Positions 63,372-64,000 of a stretch of 64,000 nucleotides of DNA are shown here, piece by piece (positions within the stretch are counted from its first letter, which is position 1; each line of letters begins with the position of its first letter). The DNA lies in NCBI GenBank assembly GCA_012934845.2, contig WNNJ02000211.1, positions 62,001 through 126,000 on the forward strand, read 5' to 3'. Both the position numbers and the translations under genes were made by a program. Source of the stretch: Pomphorhynchus laevis (taxonomy: Eukaryota > Acanthocephala > Palaeacanthocephala > Echinorhynchida > Pomphorhynchidae). The notes below the pieces were generated by a model. It ran no database searches. It was not told the origin of the DNA and worked only from the letters and a program-made list of their open reading frames with translations.

Positions 63372-63930
63372 GATTGGAGTAAAGCATTTAAAGTGTGTGG
63401 GAAAGGAAATATAATGAGGAAAGAATGGTTGCAGAGACAGAGGGGACAAATTGGGTACAGGGTACATCTCTATACCTCCTAGAAAGGGGGAATAAAATTG
63501 GAAAATGAATCACTAGGTTTAATTGCTGTGGAGAGAGAGCGAAGAAAAAATATTCAAAACGAGGTTAAATGGACAAATAGGCAAAGGGTGCAAAAGGTGC
63601 AAAGGGAGGACAAGGGGTGCAAAATGGGGCAAAAAAAGGGCAAGATGTATCGATGACTCCACAGCTATTAAACCTAATGATTCATTTTCCATCTTTGCTT
63701 CTTCCATTTTTAGGAGGCATATAGACTTACTCTTTTCCCAATTTGCCAACTTGTTCTCTGCAACCATTCTTTCCTCATCTACTTTCATTTTCCCACTCAC
63801 TTCAAATGATTTTCTCTAACCGCTTTTGCAACTCCGTGCCCAATTTGCCCTCAGCTCTGCAACCATTCCTCCCATCTATTTCCATTTTCACACTTACACC
63901 AAACGATTTTCTCTTTCGCGGTATTATTTT
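63372..63930. repeat. long imperfect inverted repeat
   Basis: GAGGAAAGAATGGTTGCAGA... at 63417-63438 is the exact reverse complement of 63757-63778 (22 bp). GGAAAATGAATCACTAGG... at 63499-63531 pairs with 63658-63690 with two mismatches. Part of the right arm is repeated in tandem (63739-63816 and 63841-63917). The purine-rich centre makes an apparent frame that is not a gene. It could be a foldback transposon or a hairpin-RNA locus. Confidence 0.7.
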
Positions 63931-64000
63931 CCTACTTCGTATTTTCTCGTTCATCTAAGAATCAAGCAAATGCACAACAACAATCACCCAAATTTTGTGT

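Noticed and set aside
63519-63819. Overlapping frames on both strands near 63.5-63.8 kb
   Set aside because: Low-complexity purine-rich DNA in the loop of an inverted repeat.

Overview
The window is nuclear DNA of an AT-rich invertebrate animal, probably an arthropod. The clues are a spliced RasGEF1-family gene, Jockey/R1-like and CR1-like LINEs, an R2-type (restriction-like endonuclease) LINE, a Ty3/gypsy element, two kinds of Penelope-like element (PLE) and hammerhead-ribozyme repeats. The species cannot be fixed from sequence alone. I see no tRNA, rRNA or CRISPR array. Only one host gene is recognised; nearly everything else is transposon, often nested two or three deep.

Layout. 1-1900: a minus-strand PLE of the Naiad type (N1), split by a truncated R2-type LINE. 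1900-5030: mostly unrecognised AT-rich DNA upstream of the host gene. 5032-16939: a RasGEF1-like gene in two recognised coding exons (5032-6102 and 15995-16939), joined phase 0 to phase 0 across a 9.9 kb intron. The intron holds a run of hairpins, a C-terminal-endonuclease PLE in inverted pieces, two hammerhead-repeat families, a 137 bp perfect palindrome between (AT)n tracts, and a full-length two-ORF LINE (LINE-A) with a 10 bp target-site duplication. 18.1-22.3 kb: a decayed minus-strand LINE carrying a 3' piece of LINE-A. 24.2-30 kb: a Naiad PLE (N2) split by a near-intact R2-type LINE. 30-33 kb: a decayed CR1-like LINE. 33.4-37.7 kb: a minus-strand Ty3/gypsy element interrupted by a tandem array of type III hammerhead ribozymes. 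37.8-43.6 kb: LINE fragments and a Naiad 3' end. 43.7-55.7 kb: three Naiad copies (N4-N6), one inserted in a broken LINE-A relative. 56.7-60.5 kb: CR1-like LINE remnants. 60.6-62.7 kb: another C-terminal-endonuclease PLE split by an R2-type LINE. 62.7-64 kb: hammerhead-repeat units and a long inverted repeat.

The most interesting material is the ribozyme layer. One family folds into textbook type III hammerheads; its array in the gypsy element starts at the predicted self-cleavage site, ends in an A-run and is flanked by an 8-9 bp duplication, as expected for a retrotransposed self-cleaving RNA (a retrozyme). A second family has type I hammerheads. Also notable are the permuted endonuclease-before-RT order of the Naiad elements, a 447 bp block that appears identical between two otherwise divergent LINE-A copies, and an altered endonuclease motif shared by two LINE-A copies. 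All sequence comparisons were made by eye; start codons were corrected to ATG where the open frame began at TTG or GTG.
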